A stretch of DNA of 63,716 nucleotides from an uncultured Rickettsiales bacterium (GCA_900550495.1 URSJ01000006.1:1-63716); one strand, 5' to 3'; positions 42,686 to 51,857 are shown, counted from the stretch's first letter. Translations and numbers: made by a program. Notes: a model not told the origin generated them from the letters alone.

Positions 42686-43804
42686 ATGACCCAAACAAGA
42701 CTTTTCGCATGCGTGGCGTGCGTGGGGCTGTTGTGTATGTCGCGTGCGGTGGCCGCGCCGACCGAATATGTTGTTGCCATTGCGCCAGACGTGGCGCCTG
42801 TGGTTGCCGACCGTGGCGCATTTGATATGGTGCGCTGGGAATCTGTGCTGGACGATATTCGCACGCGTGCGGCGGCACAAAATATATCACGCGCAACGAT
42901 TGACGCAACGCTGAAAAATCCGGCATTTATTCCAAATATTGTAAAGCGCGACCAGAATCAGTCTGAATTTAAACTGACGATGGACGGATACTTGGCACGC
43001 ACCGTTGCGCCATCGCGCGTTGCAATGGGGCATAAAATGGCACATCGTTATCCGACGTTGTTACACCGCGTAGAACAGACCTATGGCGTCCAGCCACACG
43101 TTATTTTGGCATTTTGGGGTATGGAATCAAACTATGGTGCGCGGATGGCCGACCACCCGTTGCGTGACGCATTTGTCACATTGATATACGAGGGGCGTCG
43201 TCAAACGTTCTTTACAAACCAGTTGTTGGCACTGATGAAAATTGCCGATAAAAACGGCGACGATGTTTCTAAATTTGGGGGCAGTTGGGCCGGCGCAATG
43301 GGACATTTCCAGTTTATACCAACAACGCTGGCGCAATATGGCGTTGACGGCAATGGCGACGGCAAAATAGACATCAGTGCCAGTGTTGGTGACGCAATGA
43401 TGTCGGCTGGAAATTATCTGAATAAATTGGGCTGGAATCCGAACGAACGCATTGCGCGTCGTGTCGTATTGCCGGCAGATTTTGATGTGTCGCTGTTGGA
43501 CGGTAAAACGAAAAAAACACTGGACGCCTGGGCGGCGATGGGCGTGACAAACCCAGATGGCACGGCACTGCCGTCGTCGGCAATGACCGCAGGATTGGTT
43601 GCAGACACACTGGCGGTTCAAAATGCGCGTATGAACGCAGCAATCGCGCCAACTGATCCAAATGCAGTTGATACTGATGTCGCACCAATGCCGATGATAA
43701 CGGCGTATTTGACGTATCCAAATTTCTATCGGATAAAGCGGTGGAATAATTCTAATTGGTATGCAATCGCAATCAGTGAATTGTCCGACCAACTGCGCGA
43801 TTGA
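42686..43804 (+). CDS. mltB: Lytic murein transglycosylase (MltB type)
   Basis: It cleaves peptidoglycan with formation of 1,6-anhydro-muramic acid. The 372 residues have a signal peptide (to about AVAAP). The catalytic glutamate is in AFWGMESNYGARMADHP, followed by SWAGAMGHFQFIPTTLAQYGVDGNGDGKID, which is diagnostic of the MltB/SLT_2 family. A C-terminal part contains ITAYLTYPNFYRIKRWNNSN. No lipobox is present, so it should be soluble in the periplasm. It is co-transcribed with the barrel gene. Confidence 0.92.
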   Translation: MTQTRLFACVACVGLLCMSRAVAAPTEYVVAIAPDVAPVVADRGAFDMVRWESVLDDIRTRAAAQNISRATIDATLKNPAFIPNIVKRDQNQSEFKLTMDGYLARTVAPSRVAMGHKMAHRYPTLLHRVEQTYGVQPHVILAFWGMESNYGARMADHPLRDAFVTLIYEGRRQTFFTNQLLALMKIADKNGDDVSKFGGSWAGAMGHFQFIPTTLAQYGVDGNGDGKIDISASVGDAMMSAGNYLNKLGWNPNERIARRVVLPADFDVSLLDGKTKKTLDAWAAMGVTNPDGTALPSSAMTAGLVADTLAVQNARMNAAIAPTDPNAVDTDVAPMPMITAYLTYPNFYRIKRWNNSNWYAIAISELSDQLRD

Positions 43805-43829
43805 TTTCTTACGGGATTTGTGATATAAT
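43801..43829 (+). promoter_or_regulatory. Promoter of the first Mtd_N-like gene
   Basis: TTGATT (43801-43806), 17 bases, TATAAT (43824-43829). It overlaps the mltB stop. The extended -10 reads GATTTGTGATATAAT, nearly the same as the promoter of the second Mtd_N-like gene at 60964-60992. Confidence 0.7.
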
Positions 43830-43838
43830 ACACACATT

Positions 43839-43868
43839 CACCGACGCGTTACGCGTCGGTGTTTTTTT
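43839..43868 (+). terminator. Intrinsic terminator / attenuator between promoter and Mtd_N-like gene
   Basis: CACCGACGCG-TTA-CGCGTCGGTG, a perfect 10-bp stem, then T7. It starts only 9 bases after the -10 box, so nearly all of the leader made from that promoter is this hairpin. It can also end mltB transcripts. Confidence 0.8.
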
Positions 43869-43902
43869 ACAAATTTACTTCAAACTAAACAAAAGGATAA
43901 CA

Positions 43903-44343
43903 ATGTCACGACAAATTCAATTCAGACGCGGCACCGCCGACCAACATAAAGTATTTACCGGTGCCCCGGGCGAGATAACGGTTGATTTAACCAATAAAAC
44001 CCTGCGTGTGCACGACGGTGAAACCCCGGGCGGAACAACACTGGCCCGCATGTCCGATGTCAGTGCTGTCACGCCACAACTGGACTTTGACGCACGCACA
44101 GATTATACATCTGCATCTCAGATAACAATCCCGTCAAACGGGATTTTGTTTTGTCGCGGTAATACCCGTGCCATGGATTGGGTAGAATCTGATTTTAATA
44201 CTGTTATCATGGCGGAATATGTTCTGTCCTGTAATTATACAACGGTGTGGGCACCCGTCTTTGCGGGCCAGTGCCTGAAAAATAGAGCAACGTCAGAATA
44301 CCAAATGGTGATGTTTATACCATATAAAACGGCCACTATTTAG
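43903..44343 (+). CDS. Phage tail-fibre-like protein with Mtd_N-type N-terminus (copy 1)
   Basis: The 146-residue reading starts MSRQIQFRRGTADQHKVF with AAAGGATAACA upstream. Residues 1-47 match the N-terminal domain of major tropism determinant and other phage receptor-binding proteins (RRGTA, GEITVDLTNKTLRVHDGE). The remainder (about 50-146) is unrelated to any domain I know and has two cysteines. The first 47 residues are nearly the same as in the gene at 60415-60882, and the DNA is clearly similar there too. There is no signal peptide and no phage gene nearby. Its promoter and terminator hairpin are described separately. Confidence 0.8.
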   Translation: MSRQIQFRRGTADQHKVFTGAPGEITVDLTNKTLRVHDGETPGGTTLARMSDVSAVTPQLDFDARTDYTSASQITIPSNGILFCRGNTRAMDWVESDFNTVIMAEYVLSCNYTTVWAPVFAGQCLKNRATSEYQMVMFIPYKTATI

Positions 44344-44379
44344 TTGTGTTTTGGCTATCGCCTTGTTATTATTATCAGC

Positions 44380-46308
44380 ATGATAAATGACAAAATAAAA
44401 TCTTTGATTGATTGTCACGATTGTATATCGTTTGACATATTTGACACATTGTTGGTGCGTCCGTATATGAATCCATACCACTTTGTTCGTCATATGGAAC
44501 AGTATACTGGTCGCACAGGCTTTACCGCCGCGCGTATGGCGGCGGAACATCGCGCCCGGTCATGTGGTGGCGAAGATATCACGTTTGATGCGATATACGC
44601 AAATATTGATGCATCATTTCGCGACATGCGTGGGGTCGAAATTGAATTTGAATCACGCATTTTGCGTCCGCGTCCGGGTATGATTGATGTGTATAATTAC
44701 GCGCGTCAATCGGGCAAGAAAATCGCGATAATATCTGATATGTATTTGTCGTCATCTGATCTGGGGCGCATATTGCGCGACAACGGTTATGACGGATGGG
44801 ACTGGATGTATATATCTGGCGAACATAACCGATCAAAGTATACGGGTAATTTGTTTAAAACGTTTTTAGCGGACACAGGACTGTGCCCAGGTGCGGTTTT
44901 GCACATTGGTGATTCCGTGGTGTCTGATGTTCAAAATGCGCAACGGTGTGGTATTGATGCGTTGCATGTGCCAAGTTTGGCGGATACATTTTTATCGGCA
45001 CCACAAAACCGTCGCTTTTGCCAATTGTATCGCGCGAATCCAGATTCACTGACAATCAGTATGATTTTAATGCGTATGGCGCACAAGATGTGTGCGCGAC
45101 ATGATTTATTAAACAATCGTGATTTGTATTGGGCTGATTTTGCGTATTGCATTGGTGGGCCAATTGCATATGGTTTAACCCGTTTTTCTGTGGATACGGC
45201 ACTGGCGCGTGGTGCGCACGATTTGCTGTTTATCGCGCGCGATGGATTCGTTATGCATAAAATTGCGAATATGCTGTTGACGGGCAATTCCACCGCGCGT
45301 GCGCATTATGTTTATGCCCAGCGTATGTTACATGCGAAATGTTTGCTGTCGTGGGGTGATGAACATAACGCAAATGTTGTATTGGATATTTTACGCGGTA
45401 CCGGCACGCCAATCCCAGACACATTTGATTCATACGCGGCCAAGGATGCGTTTATCAAATCACACCTGGATATACTGCGCCCATGTGCGGATAAAAATTT
45501 ATCAGAATATAAACAGTATTTGGCGAATTTTCACTTGGATACTAAATCGCCGATTGCGATTATTGATTCAGGGGCGGCAACATTTTCGGCGCAACGCCTG
45601 TTGCGGCACGCACTGGGGGATAATATGTTCGGGGTCTACAGCGTGGGGAATATTAAAAACGCCCAACGCTATGACATAGATTACGTTGCCTGGGCACCGA
45701 TTTCATCTGATATTGACAGTATTACGTCATTGATAGAATTTGTCCTGATGTCACCCGAAGGGCCGGTTATCGATTTAATCAATAGCGCACCTGTTTACCA
45801 GAAAAATCCGCATTTGCGCGAGGTTGCACGTAACCGCCTGGCCGAAATAATGATTCCGCGGATTGTTGATTTTTCGCGCGATATTTTAGATTCGGTAACT
45901 GCGGTGCCGGTCGTATTTTCGCCACGTGATGTAAATGAATATATTTCGGCATTTTGTTCAAATATATCAAAATTGGATACAGAAAAGCTAGGCGATGTAT
46001 GGTGCGCATCAAATGCGTCGCATACCGAATATAACCAATCATTACTGGCACAAATAAATCATTATAATCGTCGCGTGACGGCGTATTATTTGCTGTTCCT
46101 GCGCGTGTTCACGCGGATTGCATATCGGCATCATGGTGCGCTGTGCCTGGGGCGTCGCACGCCGTTTATATCATGGCAGGAACGCGACAATATTGTGCGG
46201 TATCGGTTGTTCGGTGTGGTGCCCCTGATGCGTATCAAGAAACGCCATAACCGCAAATGCTATGACCTGTTTGGATTCCTGCGCATCGCCCGGGTTAAAT
46301 GTTTGTGA
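44380..46308 (+). CDS. COG5610-type HAD hydrolase, glycan-locus protein
   Basis: The 642-residue protein opens with the HAD motif CISFDIFDTLLVRPY (about 14-28); motif II-like IAIISDMYLSS and VLHIGDSVVSDV follow. A second half repeats a related LLFIARDGFVMHKI block. Large proteins of this kind are common in capsule and LPS loci, where they are thought to act on phosphorylated sugars, but no activity is proven. The C-terminus ends KCYDLFGFLRIARVK, like the YxLFG tails of nearby glycosyltransferases. The start at 44380 has no good ribosome binding site. It converges on 46313-47224 with four bases between stops. Confidence 0.75.
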   Translation: MINDKIKSLIDCHDCISFDIFDTLLVRPYMNPYHFVRHMEQYTGRTGFTAARMAAEHRARSCGGEDITFDAIYANIDASFRDMRGVEIEFESRILRPRPGMIDVYNYARQSGKKIAIISDMYLSSSDLGRILRDNGYDGWDWMYISGEHNRSKYTGNLFKTFLADTGLCPGAVLHIGDSVVSDVQNAQRCGIDALHVPSLADTFLSAPQNRRFCQLYRANPDSLTISMILMRMAHKMCARHDLLNNRDLYWADFAYCIGGPIAYGLTRFSVDTALARGAHDLLFIARDGFVMHKIANMLLTGNSTARAHYVYAQRMLHAKCLLSWGDEHNANVVLDILRGTGTPIPDTFDSYAAKDAFIKSHLDILRPCADKNLSEYKQYLANFHLDTKSPIAIIDSGAATFSAQRLLRHALGDNMFGVYSVGNIKNAQRYDIDYVAWAPISSDIDSITSLIEFVLMSPEGPVIDLINSAPVYQKNPHLREVARNRLAEIMIPRIVDFSRDILDSVTAVPVVFSPRDVNEYISAFCSNISKLDTEKLGDVWCASNASHTEYNQSLLAQINHYNRRVTAYYLLFLRVFTRIAYRHHGALCLGRRTPFISWQERDNIVRYRLFGVVPLMRIKKRHNRKCYDLFGFLRIARVKCL

Positions 46309-46312
46309 TGAC

Positions 46313-47224
46313 TTAGTGTTTTTTTACTTTGTTTTTTAATTTTTTACGCCACCATAACCCAAATCTATAACGTTTTCCGGTATAATAATCTGGAATCCAT
46401 TCTTTTGCATTTACCGGATTGTATCCCTGGAAATGCAATAGTGGAAAACGGAGTTTCTGGCCAGTGCCGCGGTCAAATCCGTATACGGCCCCATTTTCAA
46501 ATACCAGTTTTTTATGTGCACCATCGGCTACGCATTCCGTTGTGTCCAGGATAGTTTCGTCTATGCGGTTTAATTCGCCGTTTACCATAAAAGGCGTTGA
46601 AAAATTGAACAAGCGGTTTGCATTTTCGCGAACAAATAAAAATATCTGGGTCATGTCACATACACCATATGGTTCGTTTCGTGATTTATGCCATGCCATT
46701 TTTTCATCAAATAATTTCAGATATTTTTTATCCTGATATGACGCAACAAAGAAGTCTAACAATTCTTTTAATGTATCACGATGAAAATAACCAATTGGTG
46801 GCCCGGCAATCCACCAGCCTGGATTTTCTGGGGTCAGACTTTTTGCACTGACGGCGAAATCATATTCTTTAACGACATTATGCAATTCGGCCAGATTATC
46901 ATATACCAATACGTCAGAATCTAATGAAAATACATCGTCCAAATTATTTTTTACCATATATTCATACACACAGAACCAGCGTTGATAACAAAACAGCTCG
47001 TATTCCACAGATGTTGCATTTTTGTGAACATATACATTTGCGAAATTATTTGCGCCGGAAAAATAATCACTAAGATACGCATGTGTTACAAAAGGGTATT
47101 TATCATTTGATTTATCACCCATTAAAACAATGTTCGCATTCGGATTTGTTTTATGCACCTGGGCCAAGACATATTTTAAATGTTTTGGGTTCCCACGATG
47201 AGTAATAATGATATTACATGCCAT
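46313..47224 (-). CDS. Glycosyltransferase (nucleotide-sugar type, GT-A)
   Basis: The 303 residues start CNIIITHRGNPKHLKYVL and include VFSLDSDVLVYDNL, a DxD metal/nucleotide-sugar motif at about 99-105, plus WWIAGPPIGYF and FPLLHFQGYNP. The layout resembles GT-A glycosyltransferases of LPS and capsule loci; the donor sugar is unknown. The C-terminal tail (RKKLKNKVKKH) is basic and nearly the same as the tail of the neighbour 47235-48188. First of a five-gene minus-strand run read from 51598 down to 46313. Confidence 0.75.
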   Translation of the reverse strand: MACNIIITHRGNPKHLKYVLAQVHKTNPNANIVLMGDKSNDKYPFVTHAYLSDYFSGANNFANVYVHKNATSVEYELFCYQRWFCVYEYMVKNNLDDVFSLDSDVLVYDNLAELHNVVKEYDFAVSAKSLTPENPGWWIAGPPIGYFHRDTLKELLDFFVASYQDKKYLKLFDEKMAWHKSRNEPYGVCDMTQIFLFVRENANRLFNFSTPFMVNGELNRIDETILDTTECVADGAHKKLVFENGAVYGFDRGTGQKLRFPLLHFQGYNPVNAKEWIPDYYTGKRYRFGLWWRKKLKNKVKKH

Positions 47225-47234
47225 TTGTGATGCC

Positions 47235-48188
47235 TTATTTGTTTTTGATTTTGTTTTTTAATTTTTTACGCCACGATTTAACCGGACATAGTTTTATTAT
47301 CGGCCAGAACATTATGCGTTTTAATTTTGTGCGCCAGCCTGGAAAATAATATTCACGATTATAAAAAGGTGACCGCACCAGGTATGCCCAATAATTTTGT
47401 TTTATTTTGTTGGGGGTGCGCCACCAGATTTTTGGCCAGCCGCCTGCATAATGAATAATTTTAGGATTTTGTTTCGCTTGCACCAGGCGTTTATACGAAT
47501 GTACACGGGATAGCCATGGGTATTCTGGTGTGTTTTTTATATCGTCGGCATCATAGATGTTTTCCAGGACGCAGTATTCAAATGGCACATCATTGATTTT
47601 TTTCGCGGCTAAATTCAGTATATCTAAATCAAAAAATTTTAACCGTGTGCCGAACGTCTTGATTATATCAAAGAAATGTTCGCGCATATTTTCTTTACGC
47701 CACTTTTTCGCATTGATAACCATAAATCCTGGCATATAAATAAATGGCTTTGTGTTTTCTGGGAAATGTGGATGAATACCATGCTTTTCATCGGCGCGTT
47801 CAGCGGCGATTCCCGACCAATCTGCATTGCCCATTGGCGCGTTATATATATCTGTTAAATCGGCACAGAATAATACATCAACATCAGACCATATTATTTT
47901 ATCATAATCTGGTATTAAATCCGCAACCAGCAGACGATAGTATGTTTCAATACCACTCCATCCCGTTGGCGCATCGTCCAGGCATGACCTGTCAACTAAA
48001 ATCCATCTGATTGGACATATTTGTTCTATTTTTCGCATGGTGGATTTTTTTAGTCCCCCGTGTAAAACAATGACGTCATATTCGGTGGTTGGCGCCTTGG
48101 AATCAATCAGGGATTGAATTGCCACACTGGCGGGCAGGGCATAATTATCATCAAAGGCGAAAACGACGGGTATTTTTTTATTTGACAT
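47235..48188 (-). CDS. Glycosyltransferase family 8
   Basis: The 317 residues match the GT8 family (LPS galactosyl/glucosyl-transferases such as WaaJ, and glycogenin). The N-terminus has VVFAFDDNYALPASVAIQSL. SDVDVLFCADL is the DxD motif (about 100-110). IIHYAGGWPKIWW near 245-257 is the conserved HxxGxxKxW signature. Basic C-terminus RKKLKNKIKNK. It overlaps the upstream gene by 11 bases, so translation is coupled. Confidence 0.88.
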   Translation of the reverse strand: MSNKKIPVVFAFDDNYALPASVAIQSLIDSKAPTTEYDVIVLHGGLKKSTMRKIEQICPIRWILVDRSCLDDAPTGWSGIETYYRLLVADLIPDYDKIIWSDVDVLFCADLTDIYNAPMGNADWSGIAAERADEKHGIHPHFPENTKPFIYMPGFMVINAKKWRKENMREHFFDIIKTFGTRLKFFDLDILNLAAKKINDVPFEYCVLENIYDADDIKNTPEYPWLSRVHSYKRLVQAKQNPKIIHYAGGWPKIWWRTPNKIKQNYWAYLVRSPFYNREYYFPGWRTKLKRIMFWPIIKLCPVKSWRKKLKNKIKNK

Positions 48189-49329
48189 TTAACATCCCTT
48201 TTAAATTTTCAATACTTTCGGTGGTGATTGCGTTGGCGGTGTTGGTCAGTGCAGTTTGCATTTGGATATATTTGTCGGGCGCAATATCAATTGCGTGCGC
48301 CATTGCATCGCCCAACGTGCCGTCATAAACAATCGCATTTGTTTCATCAAAACGATAGAATCCGGCAAACTTTTTATGGACAACTGGAACCTTGGCAAAA
48401 CTATAGATCAATTGCGCCGAACCGGTAACGCCCGTTGTGATATACCGGTCGTGGGCGGGATTTTCTGGATCCAACAGTGTCAAAAAGAAATCTGCATTTT
48501 CAATTTGGTCAAACATGCGCGGGAAATCCAAGCGGCCCATAATCTGGATATGTGGGTGCAATTCGGCCGGTATGTCGGACATTTTGCCGCGCCCAATAAC
48601 CGTGACCATAAAATCGCGGTGCTGGCGAACCAGTTGTTGCATCGCATCAATCAACATGGCAAAGTTTTTGCGCTGGGGTTCTATGCCGCCGACAACGATA
48701 AAGTGGGTTGGATTGTGTTTTGGTAATTTTTTAACGGGGCCAAACATGTGTGGATTGATAAATATGCCCCGGTCAAATTTCCCCAGTGTTATCAGGCGAC
48801 CTGAGTTTAACATATTTTCTTCGCCAAATTCTGTCACATCGCCCAGGTCATGTTCAATAACATGCATTCGTGGTAATTGTCGTGTAAAGAATTGCAGGCT
48901 GGACGTATATCCGCCGGCCGGTTTTTGTGCCCAGTAACATGCACTGGTCATCAGAAACACCGCACGATATTTGTCGCATTTAGGATTATCAAAGAATAAA
49001 TTTAACCCCCGCATACCAATCTTGAAAACGCGCGTGTTGCGCATATCTTGGCGACAAAATGGGCGTTCTGACAGTGGACACTCGTTCATCAAAATGTCAA
49101 CGTTCATACCCAATTTCTGAAACAAGGGCAGGATACCACCTGCAACTTCGCCATGGGTATTGTTAGGTTCTATCAGCAATACTGTGTTTGGACGAACGCG
49201 TGACGCTATAAATCGTAAATACGATATGAATTCAAAGTTCGTAATAAAACTGCGCACATTTCGGCGTGCCTGGGGTTGCCATATAAACAGGCATATAAAT
49301 TTTGTGAATATTTTTTTCGCTTTCTTCAT
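48178..49329 (-). CDS. GT-B glycosyltransferase
   Basis: The 383 residues form a two-domain GT-B layout. The N-terminal half has VLLIEPNNTHGEVAGGILP and the second half FIVVGGIEPQRKNFAMLIDAMQQL, the usual start of the nucleotide-sugar domain, then VTVIGRG. The usual E-x7-E is not obvious, so the family (GT1/GT4-like) is uncertain. It overlaps both neighbours (11 bases downstream, 4 upstream). Confidence 0.72.
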   Translation of the reverse strand: MKKAKKIFTKFICLFIWQPQARRNVRSFITNFEFISYLRFIASRVRPNTVLLIEPNNTHGEVAGGILPLFQKLGMNVDILMNECPLSERPFCRQDMRNTRVFKIGMRGLNLFFDNPKCDKYRAVFLMTSACYWAQKPAGGYTSSLQFFTRQLPRMHVIEHDLGDVTEFGEENMLNSGRLITLGKFDRGIFINPHMFGPVKKLPKHNPTHFIVVGGIEPQRKNFAMLIDAMQQLVRQHRDFMVTVIGRGKMSDIPAELHPHIQIMGRLDFPRMFDQIENADFFLTLLDPENPAHDRYITTGVTGSAQLIYSFAKVPVVHKKFAGFYRFDETNAIVYDGTLGDAMAHAIDIAPDKYIQMQTALTNTANAITTESIENLKGMLNVK

Positions 49330-50429
49330 GAACGGTGCCTTTTGATTATAAATGGGATTCCAAACAGATGGTATGTCGTGCGCGTGGGTGTATATTTTAT
49401 TTTGAATACAGAAATCGGCCCGATTGCATATTCGTTTTTATACTCGTCACAAATGTGGCGAATAAATGAACGCTGCATTATTCGCGGTATGCGCATTTTT
49501 GATTCAGTGATTAGACGGACGGCGCGGTCGGTCCAGAAATCAGCACTGGGGTGCGTGTATTTATCATGGGCAAAGTTACGCGCCATCATTGCCGCCATAT
49601 CGGCTGCGTTTTTATTCGGAGCGCGTGCTAGTGCCAGTTTGAAATATGGGATAAATACCGTCTGCCAGTATTCATCATATTTTCCATCTAACATGTTATG
49701 CTGGGCTAAATATTCATAAAACGCCATCGCGATTTTCAGACAATCTGTGCTGTATCCGCCAGTTTGATTGAACGTTTTGTTCATAATGGACCCAGCGTTG
49801 CGGCGATAATTATACAGGCGCGTCGGCACATACGTTATCGTTTTCGCGTGGCACATGTATGCCCGGAAAAAGAAATCGTCCTCGTAATGCAGGTTTGGCG
49901 GAAATGTTATCTGGTTTTCTGTGATAATGTCGCGTCGAAAAATTTTGTTCCACAGACTGACACTAGATGAATTTACGATTTCGGGTGATACCAGTCGCGT
50001 TTCGGCACGCGGAATAAAAAACGCTTGGGCATCAGATTGGCGACAGTGGACATCAGCCTCGTATATCGTGTTCACGCCACATACCGCAATGTCGGCACCA
50101 GTGGATGTGATTGCATTATACATCATTTCGCACATTTGGGGTTCATACCAATCATCGGAATCACACCACATTACGTATGGTGCGATTGCCGCGCCCAGAC
50201 CGGCATTACGCGTTTGTGCAATGCCACTGTTTTTTGTGTTCTGGATAATTTTTATTCGTTTATCCCCACGGGCAATTTCGCGCAGTATATCCATCGATGC
50301 GTCATTACCACGGTCATCAATACAGATTATTTCAATGTCACGAAATGTTTGGGCTTGTAATGCGTGAATGCATTTTGCAATATATTTTTCAACATTGTAC
50401 ACAGGCACAATTATCGAGATTTTTGGCAT
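49326..50429 (-). CDS. Glycosyltransferase family 2
   Basis: The 367 residues begin MPKISIIVPVYNVEKYIAKC, the classic GT2 start. DDRGNDASMDIL and MWCDSDDWYEP supply the nucleotide-binding and DxD motifs; YEDDFFFRAYM carries the catalytic-base region. The C-terminus has YHLFGIPFIIK, a tail typical of capsule/LPS GT2 enzymes. Its start overlaps the upstream gene by 19 bases. Confidence 0.9.
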   Translation of the reverse strand: MPKISIIVPVYNVEKYIAKCIHALQAQTFRDIEIICIDDRGNDASMDILREIARGDKRIKIIQNTKNSGIAQTRNAGLGAAIAPYVMWCDSDDWYEPQMCEMMYNAITSTGADIAVCGVNTIYEADVHCRQSDAQAFFIPRAETRLVSPEIVNSSSVSLWNKIFRRDIITENQITFPPNLHYEDDFFFRAYMCHAKTITYVPTRLYNYRRNAGSIMNKTFNQTGGYSTDCLKIAMAFYEYLAQHNMLDGKYDEYWQTVFIPYFKLALARAPNKNAADMAAMMARNFAHDKYTHPSADFWTDRAVRLITESKMRIPRIMQRSFIRHICDEYKNEYAIGPISVFKIKYTPTRTTYHLFGIPFIIKRHRS

Positions 50430-51598
50430 TTTCCCCCCCGGCTTGATGCAACGTCGTTCAGTAATTCTACAATTTCTGCGGATATTTTTGCGGTTGCAAA
50501 TCGTTCCAGACCGCGGGTTGCATTTTCGCGCATTTTTTCAATGTCTGGGCCACCACGATATACTGTTCGCATTGCGTCGGCTAGTTGGTCAGAATTGCCC
50601 GGGGCAAATAGTATTCCCGCGCGTCCCTGCATCAAAATTTCGGCTGGCCCATTTTTACAGTCAGACGAAATACATATCGCGCCCAATGCCGCACTTTCCA
50701 ACAATACCATCCCCAGGCCTTCGTTATGGCTGGATAATATGTTTGCCATGGCGTGTGCCATATATCCAAATGGTGTTGGAATTGCACCCATGAATTCAAT
50801 CTGGGCCATGCATTTGGTTGTTGCAACCTGGGCGCGTAATTTCTGTTCTGTGCTGCCGGTTCCAATAATCAACAGTTTTACGTCTGTTGCCCCGTTGTGC
50901 GATACAAATTTATCAAATGCGCTGATTACCGTCTGGATATCCTTGTCCGGTGTCAGGCGCGATACACAGCAGAAGTATTTTCCGGGATATGCAGGGCGGC
51001 TTGCGGCGATTGCGCGAATGCCCGCCACATCCACCGGATTATAAATCCGCACAATTTTATCCGCATACTGGGGGTATTGTTGTTTAAAGTCTGAAACAAA
51101 ACTGTCGGTCAGGCACACCACGCGGTCATATATGTCCATATATTGTGCCAGGTGTGCGTATTCAAAATAGTTTATCGATCCATGAATCCAAGCAATCTTT
51201 GGTTGATGGCAATGGCGCAACTGGCGACCAAATTCACAGTTTTTATAATCTATCAATATATCTTGGCGGTCAAAAATTCCCCGCCGCATGGCCAGATGAT
51301 TTTTAAATCTCTTGTATATGCCATATGCAATTCGGCGAATGTTTTCCAGTGGAAATCCGTGTGTATATTTACGCAGATGTTCAAACCAATCGGCCAACGG
51401 GTGCAGTGTATATAATTTTACCTGGGGGTGTTGTTTAAACCAATCAATAAAGTACTGTTCACGTAATTTTTGTCGCATAATGACTGATATTTCAATATCG
51501 TCATGCGCCAAAATTTCGGCCATGGTCTGGAGAAAAACGGTTTCAACCCCGCCAATAATCATATCAGAAATACAAAATGCAACTTTTATGCGCGACAT
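50411..51598 (-). CDS. Glycosyltransferase family 4
   Basis: The 395-residue reading from ATG 51598 (GGGGAAA upstream) starts MSRIKVAFCISDMIIGGVETVF, typical for GT4. The donor domain has YFCCVSRLTPDKDIQTVISAF, LLIIGTGSTEQKLRAQV and IEFMGAIPTPFGYMA. SHNEGLGMVLLESAALG gives the E-x7-E catalytic motif. A 49-residue in-frame extension up to 51745 overlaps the leader hairpin and looks spurious. First gene of the minus-strand glycan operon. Confidence 0.9.
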   Translation of the reverse strand: MSRIKVAFCISDMIIGGVETVFLQTMAEILAHDDIEISVIMRQKLREQYFIDWFKQHPQVKLYTLHPLADWFEHLRKYTHGFPLENIRRIAYGIYKRFKNHLAMRRGIFDRQDILIDYKNCEFGRQLRHCHQPKIAWIHGSINYFEYAHLAQYMDIYDRVVCLTDSFVSDFKQQYPQYADKIVRIYNPVDVAGIRAIAASRPAYPGKYFCCVSRLTPDKDIQTVISAFDKFVSHNGATDVKLLIIGTGSTEQKLRAQVATTKCMAQIEFMGAIPTPFGYMAHAMANILSSHNEGLGMVLLESAALGAICISSDCKNGPAEILMQGRAGILFAPGNSDQLADAMRTVYRGGPDIEKMRENATRGLERFATAKISAEIVELLNDVASSRGGKCQKSR

Positions 51599-51752
51599 CT
51601 CTGTTTCCCCGCGGTTGCAAGGGAAACGCGCAGCGTGCACCAATGAAAATGCACATGGGCAAATGTGTAATTGCCCGAAATACATAAAGCCATAAAATTT
51701 CCCTTTGCGTTTGAAGACAAAGTTGCCGCCGGTTACCCGTGACAATATTCAC

Positions 51753-51780
51753 AGCATACCATATAACGTCTAAATTGCAA
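51753..51780 (-). promoter_or_regulatory. Predicted promoter of the minus-strand glycosyltransferase operon
   Basis: Minus-strand TTGCAA (51780-51775), 16 bases, TATGCT (51758-51753). The leader before the GT4 start is about 150 bases and holds a stem-loop GGGCAA / TTGCCC at about 51658-51677. Confidence 0.45.
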
Positions 51781-51795
51781 CTTAAATAAAAATAA

Positions 51796-51824
51796 TTGAT
51801 AAAGTATATATTCTTTGATAATCT
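51796..51824 (+). promoter_or_regulatory. Predicted promoter of olsB-olsA
   Basis: TTGATA (51796-51801), 17 bases, TAATCT (51819-51824), in a divergent position to the glycosyltransferase promoter. Confidence 0.4.
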
Positions 51825-51857
51825 TCCTGTTATAGATTGATATAAAAGGATGTATTT

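Noticed and set aside
51599..51745. N-terminal extension of the GT4 gene to 51745
   Set aside because: It would include the leader hairpin and precedes the normal GT4 start; the ATG at 51598 has a ribosome binding site.
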